From NCBI RefSeq assembly GCF_010119385.1, contig NZ_VFIE01000023.1:62001-126000 (forward strand): 64,000 bases of DNA, written 5' to 3'. This document shows, piece after piece, positions 35,222 through 43,515 of this stretch (position 1 is the first letter of the stretch; each line of letters starts with the position of its first letter). The notes below the pieces were generated by a model. It saw only the letters and a list, made by a program, of their open reading frames with translations. It was not told where the DNA came from and did no database searches. The position numbers and the translations under genes are program-made. Source of the stretch: Nesterenkonia haasae. Lineage in GTDB: Bacteria; Actinomycetota; Actinomycetes; Actinomycetales; Micrococcaceae.

Positions 35222-35851
35222 TCAGCGGATGGGATTGAGGTCAGCAGCCTTCACGGCTGCTCCGCTCATTCCCAGGGACTCCAACCAGTTGCCCAACATC
35301 CGGTAGCCACCCTCGGTCAGCACCGATTCTGGGTGGTACTGCAGTCCCCACAGGGGTGCGCTGCGGTGCGCCAGGGCCATAATCACGCCGTCGGCGGTGG
35401 TGGCGGTGACTTCCAGGACATCGGGGACCGTATCCGGCTGCACAGCCAGTGAGTGATACCGCGTAGCCTCGAACGTCTCCGGAAGCCCTGTGAAGGACTC
35501 ATGCCCGGTGTGGGTCACCGGCGACGTCTTGCCATGCATCAGCTGATCAGCGCGCGTCACTGTGGCACCAAAAGCTTCACCAAGGCCCTGATGCCCCAAA
35601 CAGACGCCCAGCATCGGAGACCGGGCTCCTTCACACCAGCGGATCAAGTCCACGGAGATTCCTGCATTTGCCGGGGTGCCCGGACCCGGGGAGATCAGCA
35701 CACCATCGTGTTCCGCGGCGAGGTTGGTCACTTCCTCCAAGGTGAGGTCATCATTTCGGATCACTGTGGTCTCAGCGCCGAGCTCACGCAAGTACCCCAC
35801 CAGCGTGTAGACAAAACTGTCATAGTTGTCGACCACAAGAATACGAGTCAT
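35222..35851 (-). CDS. trpG: Aminodeoxychorismate/anthranilate synthase component II (glutamine amidotransferase)
   Basis: The ~209-residue amidotransferase has the TrpG/PabA opening ILVVDNYDSFVYTLVGYL, SPGPGTPANAG, the nucleophile Cys in LGVCLGHQGLGEAFGA and the His/Glu pair in LQYHPESVLTEGG. It supplies ammonia to TrpE for tryptophan or to PabB for folate; sequence alone does not separate the two. In many actinobacteria a copy sits next to pknB, as here. I start at ATG 35851; an in-frame TTG at 35860 directly follows the stop of the preceding small gene and is an alternative. Confidence 0.92.
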   Translation of the reverse strand: MTRILVVDNYDSFVYTLVGYLRELGAETTVIRNDDLTLEEVTNLAAEHDGVLISPGPGTPANAGISVDLIRWCEGARSPMLGVCLGHQGLGEAFGATVTRADQLMHGKTSPVTHTGHESFTGLPETFEATRYHSLAVQPDTVPDVLEVTATTADGVIMALAHRSAPLWGLQYHPESVLTEGGYRMLGNWLESLGMSGAAVKAADLNPIR

Positions 35852-35860
35852 AGCGCTCAA

Positions 35861-36025
35861 TTATCCGTCATCAAGAGTCACATCGCCCAATGGGCTGTAT
35901 TCACTCACCCAAGGGAAGACAAATTCCATCAGGCCGTAGACAGCTGCCGCCAAAAGCACCAGGGTGGTGAGGAGCCGAATCCAGAGGGGACCCGGGAGAA
36001 CATCGTTGAAGAACCAGGCGTACAT
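35861..36025 (-). CDS. Small single-pass membrane protein between srtE and trpG
   Basis: A 54-codon frame starts at an ATG sharing one base with the sortase TGA (TGATG) and stops just before the trpG-type start. The product is MYAWFFNDVLPGPLWIRL, a hydrophobic segment LTTLVLLAAAVYGLMEFVF and an acidic end. The tight fit between two genes in the same direction and the membrane pattern support it as real. I recall small proteins of this kind at this place in other Micrococcales, but cannot name a family. Its position suggests a link to the sortase. Confidence 0.75.
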   Translation of the reverse strand: MYAWFFNDVLPGPLWIRLLTTLVLLAAAVYGLMEFVFPWVSEYSPLGDVTLDDG

Positions 36026-36906
36026 CAGTCCATCCCTCCGGCGTAGAACATGTCCGAGATCGGCTCATGGTGCACCAGGTCCTGTGGTGCCTCACCACCC
36101 GGTGGCACATAGTCCACTATCTCAGCGTGGTGGATCAGCCGCTCCCGATTGGAGTACAACGGGTGGCAGGTTGTGAAGGTGAGGACCCCGAACTCAGCCT
36201 CTGAGTCGGGTTGACTCGGCACAGCTGCCAGAACTTCAGTCTGGCTGGGCAGAACAACCTGCCGTTCCTGCACCTCGTAGATGTAGATGCCGTCGTAGGA
36301 GACCACATAGATCGGGTCGCCTATCTGCAGGTTGTCCTGATTGCCGAGCATGGAGGCGTTCGTGTTGCGGTGCCCCGCCAACGCAAAGTTCCCGGGCTCA
36401 TCGGGCCACTGGGTCTCTGTGTAGTGCCCTACGCCTCCGCGGTCGATCTGCGCAGCGCTGGTACCGTGCCTGATCGGTGCCGCCCACTGGTCACCCAAGC
36501 GCGGGGCGTAGACGGTGCCCATGATGTCCTCTGACCCGGTCTGGGTGCGCATGTGATCGGCACAGCCAATCTCGGTTCCGTCCTCCAGGGTGTAGCAGAC
36601 GTCGAAATCTGCCGGAGACGGACCGCCGTCATCATCGGCGTCACCACCAGCCGCAGCTGCGGGGCCTTCCGGCATCCCGGCGTAGAACTCATTGAGCGAG
36701 TCCTGCCGGTCCGACTCCGCCTCAATTCCGGTCCACCACAGCTCCCACACGACGAAAAGCAGACCCAGAACGCCGAACGTGATGAGGATTTCTCCGAACC
36801 AGCCGATCATCCGGGACCCGAGGGAACGGCGACGCCGCCGCGGTGCTTTAGTCACTCGAGCCGCCCGTTGTGCCGGGTCGGCATGCCGAGGTGGTGTTAG
36901 CGTCAT
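36025..36906 (-). CDS. Class E sortase
   Basis: The 293-residue transpeptidase anchors proteins with an LAxTG-type signal to the cell wall. It has a basic cytoplasmic start, one membrane helix (LITFGVLGLLFVVWELWW), an acidic Asp/Gly linker and the sortase barrel. Catalytic residues are visible: His in LAGHRNTNAS (near 176), Cys in VLTFTTCHPLYS (near 246) and Arg in NRERLIHHA (near 254). Class E sortases commonly sit in this pknB-trpG-crgA neighbourhood. No obvious sorting-signal substrate gene lies in the window. Confidence 0.93.
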   Translation of the reverse strand: MTLTPPRHADPAQRAARVTKAPRRRRRSLGSRMIGWFGEILITFGVLGLLFVVWELWWTGIEAESDRQDSLNEFYAGMPEGPAAAAGGDADDDGGPSPADFDVCYTLEDGTEIGCADHMRTQTGSEDIMGTVYAPRLGDQWAAPIRHGTSAAQIDRGGVGHYTETQWPDEPGNFALAGHRNTNASMLGNQDNLQIGDPIYVVSYDGIYIYEVQERQVVLPSQTEVLAAVPSQPDSEAEFGVLTFTTCHPLYSNRERLIHHAEIVDYVPPGGEAPQDLVHHEPISDMFYAGGMD

Positions 36907-36987
36907 CGTGGTCAGGTGCTCGCTTTGCGTAGAATGGCGCGGAGGAAGTCAGACGACCATAGAATACCCAATATTCAGGAGTCACCC

Positions 36988-37287
36988 GTGCCAGAGTCCC
37001 GACGCCGGAAGAACCGCAATGCCGGCGATCAGCAGCAAAATGAGCCGAAATCGCCGCTAAGCAGTGCTGAGCAGTTCAGCATGGACGGTCTGGACGGAGA
37101 GGATGAGTCTCTCCCCGCGTGGTACCGGGTGACCATGTTTGGGCTGATGATCATCGGGCTGCTGTGGCTGATCACCTGGTATGTCACCTCGGGGTCACTG
37201 CCACTGGGCACCCTCGGAGGCTGGAACATCATCGTCGGATTCTCCATCGCGATGGTCGGCTTCTTCATGACCATGCGCTGGAAATAG
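36988..37287 (+). CDS. crgA: CrgA: cell division protein
   Basis: The 99-residue protein has a basic, hydrophilic N-terminus of about 45 residues followed by two membrane helices (VTMFGLMIIGLLWLITWYV and GGWNIIVGFSIAMVGFFMTM) joined by a short loop, the CrgA/UPF0233 plan. CrgA interacts with FtsZ, FtsQ and PBPs at the actinobacterial septum. GTG 36988 has CAGGAG six bases upstream; the longer frame to 36916 lacks this. It is divergent from the sortase operon and convergent with the tricorn gene, with three bases between the stops. Confidence 0.93.
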   Translation: MPESRRRKNRNAGDQQQNEPKSPLSSAEQFSMDGLDGEDESLPAWYRVTMFGLMIIGLLWLITWYVTSGSLPLGTLGGWNIIVGFSIAMVGFFMTMRWK

Positions 37288-37290
37288 GGC

Positions 37291-40200
37291 TCAGAGCCTG
37301 ACTTTCGGGTCGGGAAGGTCCGGAGGCGATGCTGCCGGTGTGTTCTTCAGCCGGGTGAATGCCTCCTCGATTGCCCGATCCAGCTGAGGATCATCTGCCC
37401 GGAACAGTTGTCCCGGCTGATGAATCACCTCAATGTCGGGATCCACGCCGTAGTTCTCCACGCCCCAGTCTTTGCCTTCGATCCAGAAGGCGTACTTCGG
37501 CTGAGTCACCGTAGTGCCGTCGATCAGGTCGAACCGGCCATCGATGCCGATAACCCCACCCCAGGTGCGAGTACCAATCACAGGACCAACTTTCAGCGCC
37601 TGGGCCACAGCATTGACGATATCGCCGTCGGAACCGGAGTTTTCGTTGGCCACCAGCACCACGGGCCCACGCGGCGCGCCGTGGGGATACGGCATTGACT
37701 CCTCTTCGTGCCGTGCGGTTGCCCATGCCACAACGCGCTGGGCCAGTCGCGCGATCACCAGCTGAGAGGTATGGCCACCGCCGTTGTAGCGGACATCCGC
37801 GATGAGCCCTTCGGCCTGTGTCGCCAACCTGAGGTCCCGGTGCAGCTGAGCCCACCCGGTGGCGACCATATCCGGCACGTGCAGATACCCCAGCCGCCCT
37901 TTGGACTTTTCTGCAACGTAGTCACGGCGGGAGCGCACCCAATCCTGGTAGCGCAGCTCAGCCTCATCTGCCAGGGGCAGCACCACGACCCGTCGACTGC
38001 TGTCAGCACGCTTCAGGGTCAGCTCCACCGGTTTGTCGGCCGAGCCGGTGAGGTGCCGCGCCGGGCCGATTATCGGGTCCACAGGTTGTCCGTCGACAGC
38101 GGTGATGAGGTCACCAGGCTGAGCGTCGACACCCGCGGCATGAAGCGGCGAGCGCGCTTGGGGCTCTGAGGATTCGGTCGGCAGGATTCGGTCGATCCGC
38201 CAGCCGTGCTCGGCCGGTGAAAGGTCCGCTCCCAGCAGGCCCAGCTTCTGGTCCTCCCCCGGAGCCGCACCCTGGTCGATCACATAGGAGTGGGAGGTGT
38301 TGAGTTCGCCGACGGTCTCCCACAGGATGTCCACCAGGTCATCCTTGCTGCGTGCGGTCTCGATCAGAGAGCGGTAACGTGCCACCACCGCATCCCAGTC
38401 GACACCGTCCATATCCGGCCGCCAGAACTGCTGGGACATCAGGCGACACGTCTCGTCGAACATCTGCGTCCATTCGGCCTGCTGGTCCAGCTGGAAACGG
38501 AGGCGAGTGAGATCTACGGTCACTTTCTCGGCGTCGTCGTCTTCAACCTTCTTGGTGGAGGGCTGCACGGTGACGGTGTCCTGGTACCGGACCACTATCC
38601 GTTCGCCGTCTCCCGAGACCGCATAGTCAGTGAGTTTGTCCACAATGACGGTGCTCTTGCGCTGCTCGAAGTCCCAGCGAACCAACTGTTCGGCCGGCTG
38701 GTCCCCAGGAACGCCTGCCCGGCGGGCTCCCAGTTCGCCGGTTTCCTGCGGGACGGTGACCCACAGCAACGCTCCCTTGGCCGCTCGTAGTTCCCGGTAG
38801 TCAGCCGAGGGGACGGGGAACGCCACAATCCGCTCTTCAGCGCGCGCAGCGTCCACATCTGGGCAGGCCGGGGTCTTCTTCGCAGCAGCGGCCTCTGTGG
38901 TGTCATCGGGGGTCTCCTTGACCGGGGAGAGCCGCCAGCCTTCCGCGCTGGGCCCGAACGGTGGCGGCTCGGCAGCTGCCAGTGGGAGCAGCCATGGCCG
39001 GGTCGCTCCGGAGAAGGAGAGGGCGAATTCATGGGTGTCGTAGTGCGGGTCAAAGGTACGGTTCGACAGGAAGGCGATGTACTTGCCGTCACTGGTGAAT
39101 GTGGGAGAGAAATCGTGGAACCGGTTGTCGGTCAGGGCCACCGGCTCGTGGTCTCCGTGGGTGTCCAGCACCATCAGCTGGTGGATCTGGCCCTCCCCTG
39201 CGGTTGGATGTGACCACAGCATGTAGCGTCCGTCTGGGGAGAAGGACGGCGATTGCGGCTCACCGCAGGTCGACCGAATGATGCTGCGCACTTTCGGAGC
39301 GGGTGCGCGAAGGGTGCGCTTGGAACTAAGGGTGACCAGGCGGACCCACCCGTCGTGGGAGAGAACGGCGAGCCTTTCACCGGCGGGGTCTGCGGCCAGG
39401 TGCAGCACGCGGCCCAATTCGCCGGTCAGGAGTCGCTCCGGAGACGCTGAACCGTCCAGGGTGTGGATCTCCAGACTGTCCTCACCCTCAGCGTCAGTGA
39501 CTAGGGCGGCTAGGCCTCTATTGCCCAGTAGGACCGGTTCGCGGGTGCGTACTCCGGAATCTGCGGCCAGGACCCGGCCCGGGCCTTCTCGGTGCGTCAG
39601 CCAGAAGGTTTTGCCCCGCCAGGAGACCAGGCTTGCATCAGCGCCCTGATCGGGGACCAAGCGGTCCAGGTTGTCGGTGGCCTTCAGAGTCAGCGGCGCA
39701 GGAGCCGTTCCGGGCAGGGTGACTTCAAGGCGCCGGGCCGGGGAGCCAACACTGTCCTTGATCCAAATGTCGCCGCGGCTGTGCCAGGTGATGCGGGCGC
39801 CGTCGCTGGTGGCGTCACGGACATACCCCGTGCTCTCGTCCTGGAACGTGAGCTGTTTGAGGCTCTTCTGCTTGTTAGAGGCAGGTTTTTCCCAGATCCA
39901 GAGGTTGGCTTGCTCGTTCGCTTTCTTGGGGAAGCTGGCTGAGCGGTCGGAGACAAAGAGGAGGGCGTCGCCGATCCACATGGGGTCGACTATTGCGGCG
40001 GTCTCATCTGTGAGCAGCTGTGTCCAGTTGCCCTTGCCCTTGGCGTCCAACCACAGCTTCGGCGCCGTTCCGCCGCGATACCGCTTCCAGTGCGCAGGCG
40101 TGCGGTACTCGGGGGTGGTCAGGGCTGCAGCCCCGGAGGAGCTGACAGCCAGGCCGGTGGCCGATCCGTAGTGCAGCCGTTCCCACTGTCCGTTCAGGGA

Positions 40201-40557
40201 CAGCGCCCGCACTACCTGGTCGCGATGGACTTCCCCCGCGTTGGTGGACACCAGGAGGCGGCCGTCGTGGGCCCATCCCAGGATGGCGGTGCGTCGGTTG
40301 CCCCACCAGGTGAGTCGACGGACCTCGCCGGAATCGATCCCAACTGCGTAGACCTCATGGTGGCCGTCACGAGTAGAGATGAACGCGACTTCGGTGCCGT
40401 CGGGGGATATACGCGGGTGCTTCACTGGGGCGGCGTCGCGGGTCAATCGCCACGCCCGGCCCCCTGCAGCCGGTGCCAGCCAGACGTCATCGGCGGCAGT
40501 GAATGTGATGTGGTCACCATGCAGATGCGGGTATCGCAGATACGCTCCGGAGTTCAT
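37291..40557 (-). CDS. Tricorn-type S41 peptidase
   Basis: The 1088-residue cytoplasmic protease degrades oligopeptides. The order is tricorn-like: a six- then seven-bladed propeller (WRLTRDAAPVKHPRISPDG, FSPDGRYMLWSHP, FTSDGKYIAFLSNRTFDP), a linker with a core domain, a PDZ-like domain (ITAVDGQPVDPIIGPARHL), and the S41 catalytic core. Catalytic residues are probably the His in LNTSHSYVID (near 754) and the Ser in NENSGSDGDIV (near 973). Lengths and spacings agree with tricorn. A sequence element shared with the AbiEi-like gene lies upstream at 40605-40651. Confidence 0.93.
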   Translation of the reverse strand: MNSGAYLRYPHLHGDHITFTAADDVWLAPAAGGRAWRLTRDAAPVKHPRISPDGTEVAFISTRDGHHEVYAVGIDSGEVRRLTWWGNRRTAILGWAHDGRLLVSTNAGEVHRDQVVRALSLNGQWERLHYGSATGLAVSSSGAAALTTPEYRTPAHWKRYRGGTAPKLWLDAKGKGNWTQLLTDETAAIVDPMWIGDALLFVSDRSASFPKKANEQANLWIWEKPASNKQKSLKQLTFQDESTGYVRDATSDGARITWHSRGDIWIKDSVGSPARRLEVTLPGTAPAPLTLKATDNLDRLVPDQGADASLVSWRGKTFWLTHREGPGRVLAADSGVRTREPVLLGNRGLAALVTDAEGEDSLEIHTLDGSASPERLLTGELGRVLHLAADPAGERLAVLSHDGWVRLVTLSSKRTLRAPAPKVRSIIRSTCGEPQSPSFSPDGRYMLWSHPTAGEGQIHQLMVLDTHGDHEPVALTDNRFHDFSPTFTSDGKYIAFLSNRTFDPHYDTHEFALSFSGATRPWLLPLAAAEPPPFGPSAEGWRLSPVKETPDDTTEAAAAKKTPACPDVDAARAEERIVAFPVPSADYRELRAAKGALLWVTVPQETGELGARRAGVPGDQPAEQLVRWDFEQRKSTVIVDKLTDYAVSGDGERIVVRYQDTVTVQPSTKKVEDDDAEKVTVDLTRLRFQLDQQAEWTQMFDETCRLMSQQFWRPDMDGVDWDAVVARYRSLIETARSKDDLVDILWETVGELNTSHSYVIDQGAAPGEDQKLGLLGADLSPAEHGWRIDRILPTESSEPQARSPLHAAGVDAQPGDLITAVDGQPVDPIIGPARHLTGSADKPVELTLKRADSSRRVVVLPLADEAELRYQDWVRSRRDYVAEKSKGRLGYLHVPDMVATGWAQLHRDLRLATQAEGLIADVRYNGGGHTSQLVIARLAQRVVAWATARHEEESMPYPHGAPRGPVVLVANENSGSDGDIVNAVAQALKVGPVIGTRTWGGVIGIDGRFDLIDGTTVTQPKYAFWIEGKDWGVENYGVDPDIEVIHQPGQLFRADDPQLDRAIEEAFTRLKNTPAASPPDLPDPKVRL

Positions 40558-40604
40558 CTACTTACCCTACACATTTTGGCCCTTTTCGACCCCCCTGAAA
40601 AATG

Positions 40605-40651
40605 TCAGGGCGCTGTTGAGAGATCAGGCTCTTATAGGCACCTGATATCCC
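40605..40651. repeat. Shared non-coding element, copy E1 (upstream of tricorn gene)
   Basis: TCAGGG.G.TGTTGAGAG.TCAG and the following AGG...CTGATA are repeated in the same orientation at 41874-41920, with about 80% identity over 47 bases by eye. E1 is 48-94 bases upstream of the tricorn ATG, and E2 is at a similar distance upstream of the AbiEi-like gene. ATCAGG and CCTGAT within E1 can pair, and CCCTGA just before it can pair with its TCAGGG. A common operator or structured leader is the likely explanation. Confidence 0.6.
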
Positions 40652-40673
40652 GATTGAGACCTGATAAACCAGC

Positions 40674-41804
40674 TCAGAGGAGCCCGGCACGGCGGAATCG
40701 AGCGTTGAGCACCCGCGGATCCCGGAGCGCGTCCTTGCCCCAGCGCAGAACCCGCCAACCCTGTCCTTCCAGCGCCTCCCGGCGTTGCTTCTCCCGGTAG
40801 TGCAGTTCTGCAGGCTCCATGCCATTCACGTACTGCTGGTTGAAGTACTTCACTTTCCCATCCACCTCGCCCACAACTCGTTCGCGCTCCCAGCAGAAGT
40901 CTGTACGGAAGTCCCCTGTGGGGGTACGAATCACTTTCTGCAGAGTCGGGGCCGGGCAGTTGAGGCGGTCCATCACCACACGCGATTCGGACTCCAGGGC
41001 TGACTCCGCTCGCCCGTCCGCGAACTCCCAGGCCCGGTACCAGCGTGCACGCTGGCGTTGGGAGCGAAGGTAGGGCAGCCAACTGTCCACATCGACGTCG
41101 TTCCTGGCTTTGACCGCGTCCAAGACCACGACCGCCTCAGCGAACGACATTCGGCTGACAGTGTCGATCACCGCCAGACCAAGCGGCTCACTGCGATAGC
41201 CCGTACTGGGGCCCATCACGTGGTGGAGGCTGCCGGCACCGAGTCGGACCTCCGGGAAGCGAAATGTACCGTCACGGATCCGCCCGCGCAGTTCGGAGCG
41301 CGAGGTATTAGCGGGGCAGGCGGCTTCCACCAGTTTGACGGGAAAGCTGCTCAATCTGGCCGGCTTCAGCGGCGCCTCATCAGGATGGGCGGCGTCATAG
41401 CGCCGTCGGAACTGCTGGGGCGGCACTTTGCCGGTCATGCCAGGCGGTGGAAGCTGTTTGGCTGAACCCGGATCTGAGGTTCGCGCATACACGGCACGTG
41501 GAGTCTTCAGCAGGGGAAGGCCATACAGCGTGAGCGTCGTTTCACGGCAGAACAGAGGCGCCCGACTCATCGCGACACCTGCAATGGTGATCTCATACCG
41601 CGTCCAGGGAGGGGCTTCAACCCACTGTTGGGCTGGCACATAGATTCCTCGGCGGAGCCGGAGGAGCTGCCCCCGGCGGAGCAGTTCTACGAGCCGCTCG
41701 CTGGTGTGGGAACCATCTGGCTGGCGTTCGGCACGCAACAACTCGATCCGCGCCTCTGGTGTGCTGTGCATACATCCAGCCTGATGTCCTGGCTCCGCAG
41801 GCAC
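40674..41804 (-). CDS. AbiEi-like antitoxin domain fused to a DUF559-type nuclease domain
   Basis: The 376-residue protein has an N-terminal winged-helix AbiEi-like domain (LVELLRRGQLLRLRRGIYVP, then ITIAGVAMSRAPLFCRETTL). Its C-terminal region reads TDFCWERERVVGEVDGKVKYF, REKQRREALEGQGWRVLRW, the Vsr/DUF559 PD-(D/E)xK-like core with Asp and Glu in place. Such fusions are frequent actinobacterial chromosomal genes. They are called antitoxins by domain, but no AbiEii toxin partner is next to this one, and their real role is unknown. The start could be ATG 41804 or ATG 41771. Confidence 0.85.
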   Translation of the reverse strand: MPAEPGHQAGCMHSTPEARIELLRAERQPDGSHTSERLVELLRRGQLLRLRRGIYVPAQQWVEAPPWTRYEITIAGVAMSRAPLFCRETTLTLYGLPLLKTPRAVYARTSDPGSAKQLPPPGMTGKVPPQQFRRRYDAAHPDEAPLKPARLSSFPVKLVEAACPANTSRSELRGRIRDGTFRFPEVRLGAGSLHHVMGPSTGYRSEPLGLAVIDTVSRMSFAEAVVVLDAVKARNDVDVDSWLPYLRSQRQRARWYRAWEFADGRAESALESESRVVMDRLNCPAPTLQKVIRTPTGDFRTDFCWERERVVGEVDGKVKYFNQQYVNGMEPAELHYREKQRREALEGQGWRVLRWGKDALRDPRVLNARFRRAGLL

Positions 41805-41871
41805 CAGGTGCAGCCCGCACCTGTGGATAGACGGCGTGTCACTGCACGCTTATCGCCTACCTCCAGCACTT

Positions 41872-41935
41872 TTTCAGGGTGTTGTTGAGAGTTCAGCTTC
41901 CTAGAGGATGCTGATAACCCAACAACGCCCTGAAA
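41872..41935. promoter_or_regulatory. 64-bp hairpin element E2 upstream of the AbiEi-like gene
   Basis: TTTCAGGGTGTTGTTG and CAACAACGCCCTGAAA form a 16-bp inverted repeat with one G-T type mismatch. The interior contains the second copy of the element at 40605-40651 (GTTGAGAG.TCAG...CTGATA) and a smaller inverted pair TCAGC/GCTGA. It lies 68-131 bases before the gene's ATG. AbiEi-type proteins repress their own promoters through inverted repeats, so autoregulation is a fair guess. Confidence 0.6.
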
Positions 41936-42012
41936 TCCCACACCGCCGCGTGGTGGAGAGCCGCAGCACCCCCCGCCGCACCCCGCCACCCCGACTGGCC
42001 GCACACACGAAA

Positions 42013-42045
42013 GAGGGCCCCACACCGATATGGTGCAGGGCCCTC
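42013..42045 (-). terminator. Rho-independent terminator
   Basis: GAGGGCCC and GGGCCCTC pair perfectly, extended by GCACC/GGTG, with a short central loop. The minus strand continues CTTTCGTG after the stem. It lies about 25 bases beyond the stop of the Lys/Ala-rich membrane protein gene. Confidence 0.8.
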
Positions 42046-42069
42046 CAACAGAGGTAAATCTGTAAAGCC

Positions 42070-42843
42070 TTAGGCGGCTGGCTTAGGTGATGGAACCTCA
42101 GCGCCTGCCGGCTTCGCATCCGTGTTGGTCTCAGCCTGAGCCGCCGGCTTGGGCGAGTCAGCTGGGACCTTGGATGAGGAGACCGGCTCTGGCTTCTTCC
42201 AGGGGTCTTCCACCGGCTTCGACGCCCGCCAGGCGGCCACACCGGCCGTCACACCTGCGGCGACTACGCCGAAGACCAGAAGACCCTTCTTGCGGGACTT
42301 CGCCTTCTGGTGCTTCTTCAACTCCTTGGCCGCAGCTTTGGCGGCCTTCTCGGAGTTCTTCCGCAGCTTCTTGACGATCTTCTTGTCCCCGGTGGCCTTG
42401 ATGAGCGCCGATTCCACCCGCGGGTCCACCTGAGCCTTATGGATCAGCTTCGCGGTCTGATCCGCATAGCCTCCCAGTTTGGCTGAGGCTGCGGGCAGGG
42501 TGTTCTTGGTGAAGTCACTCTTAGCGCCGTCGTACTTGGCGACAACCTTCTGGACCTCTTTCTTGGCCTTGGGCGGCAGCTTGTCATACTGAGCAGCGAT
42601 ACCGTCACCGGCCTGGGATGAAAATTGCTTGATTTTGGAACCAGCCACAGCCGCACCGTCATTCACCGCGTGAAGAGCTTTTGCCGAGGCATCCTGTACC
42701 TTCGGAGCACTCTTGCGGTAGGTGTCTTCTGCCCAGTCAGCAGCCGTACCAACTTTAGGTCCGGCCCATTCCTGGGCAGTTTCGAGTCCGGCGAGCACAG
42801 TGTGCCCCCAGGTGTGGCTCGGTTTCTTTTTCTTACCGAACAT
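42070..42843 (-). CDS. Lys/Ala-rich membrane protein of unknown function
   Basis: The 257-residue protein begins MFGKKKKPSHTWGHTVLAG and continues with amphipathic, Ala/Lys-rich helices (residues 20-190), which look able to form coiled coils or bind nucleic acid. One membrane helix, GLLVFGVVAAGVTAGVAAW at about 196-214, is followed by a Pro/Ala/Lys-rich tail. Similar proteins lie divergent to the cyclophilin gene in other Micrococcales. The function is unknown. Divergent from ppiA with 59 bases between the ATGs. Confidence 0.75.
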   Translation of the reverse strand: MFGKKKKPSHTWGHTVLAGLETAQEWAGPKVGTAADWAEDTYRKSAPKVQDASAKALHAVNDGAAVAGSKIKQFSSQAGDGIAAQYDKLPPKAKKEVQKVVAKYDGAKSDFTKNTLPAASAKLGGYADQTAKLIHKAQVDPRVESALIKATGDKKIVKKLRKNSEKAAKAAAKELKKHQKAKSRKKGLLVFGVVAAGVTAGVAAWRASKPVEDPWKKPEPVSSSKVPADSPKPAAQAETNTDAKPAGAEVPSPKPAA

Positions 42844-42902
42844 GCATGTCCTCCGAATCAGGATCGGTTGCTCTACTTAGCCTACATGGAACAATAGCCC
42901 TT

Positions 42903-43448
42903 ATGACTGAAATAGCTACCCATAAAGCGACCATCAAGACCAACGCCGGCAACATTGTTGTCGAACTCTTCGGTCACCATGCTCCGGTGACTGTGGAGAA
43001 CTTCGTGGGGCTGGCCACCGGTGATAAGCCGTGGAAGCACCCAGAGACCGGTGAAGACAAGACTGGCACCCCACTGTACGACGGTACGGTATTCCACCGG
43101 ATCATCAAAGACTTCATGATCCAGGGCGGTGACCCGTTGGGCCTGGGAGTGGGGGGACCTGGCTACCAGTTCGACGACGAGATCCACCCCGAGCTGGACT
43201 TCACTGAGCCGTACAAACTGGCTATGGCTAACGCCGGAATTCAGAACGGCAAGGGCACCAACGGCTCACAGTTCTTCATCACCTCAGTGGCCACCACGTG
43301 GCTGCAGGGCAAGCACAGCATCTTCGGCGAGGTCCGTGACGCTGAGAGCCGAAAGATTGTGGATGACCTCAACGCTGTCTCCACCGATATGCGCGACCGC
43401 CCTAAAGAGGACGTCGTGATCGAGTCCATCGAAGTAGCAAAACTCTGA
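42903..43448 (+). CDS. ppiA: Peptidyl-prolyl cis-trans isomerase, cyclophilin type
   Basis: The 181-residue cytoplasmic cyclophilin speeds proline isomerisation. It shows the core VFHRIIKDFMIQGGDPLGLG, FDDEIHPELDF, LAMANAGIQNGKGTNGSQFFI and WLQGKHSIFGEV, with the catalytic Arg of FHRI. The start is ATG 42903; the longer open frame runs into the divergent promoter. In mycobacteria ppiA lies close to the origin near the same set of genes. A rhomboid gene follows directly, with a strong inverted repeat between the two. Confidence 0.95.
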   Translation: MTEIATHKATIKTNAGNIVVELFGHHAPVTVENFVGLATGDKPWKHPETGEDKTGTPLYDGTVFHRIIKDFMIQGGDPLGLGVGGPGYQFDDEIHPELDFTEPYKLAMANAGIQNGKGTNGSQFFITSVATTWLQGKHSIFGEVRDAESRKIVDDLNAVSTDMRDRPKEDVVIESIEVAKL

Positions 43449-43470
43449 ACACCTGTTTTCAGCATCAGGG

Positions 43471-43515
43471 CAAAGAGGCCTATGTGCAGTGCCAGCGCTG
43501 CGATAGGCCTCTTTG
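43471..43515 (+). promoter_or_regulatory. Perfect 13-bp hairpin over the rhomboid start region
   Basis: CAAAGAGGCCTAT and ATAGGCCTCTTTG are exact complements around 19 bases. The hairpin begins 23 bases after the ppiA stop and ends in TTTG, so it could terminate ppiA. It also encloses the rhomboid GTG at 43484 and puts that gene's AAAGAGG ribosome-binding site in the stem. Confidence 0.75.

Noticed and set aside
40674-41804. Complete AbiE type IV toxin-antitoxin system
   Set aside because: No AbiEii nucleotidyltransferase gene is adjacent; only the AbiEi-like domain with a nuclease domain is present.
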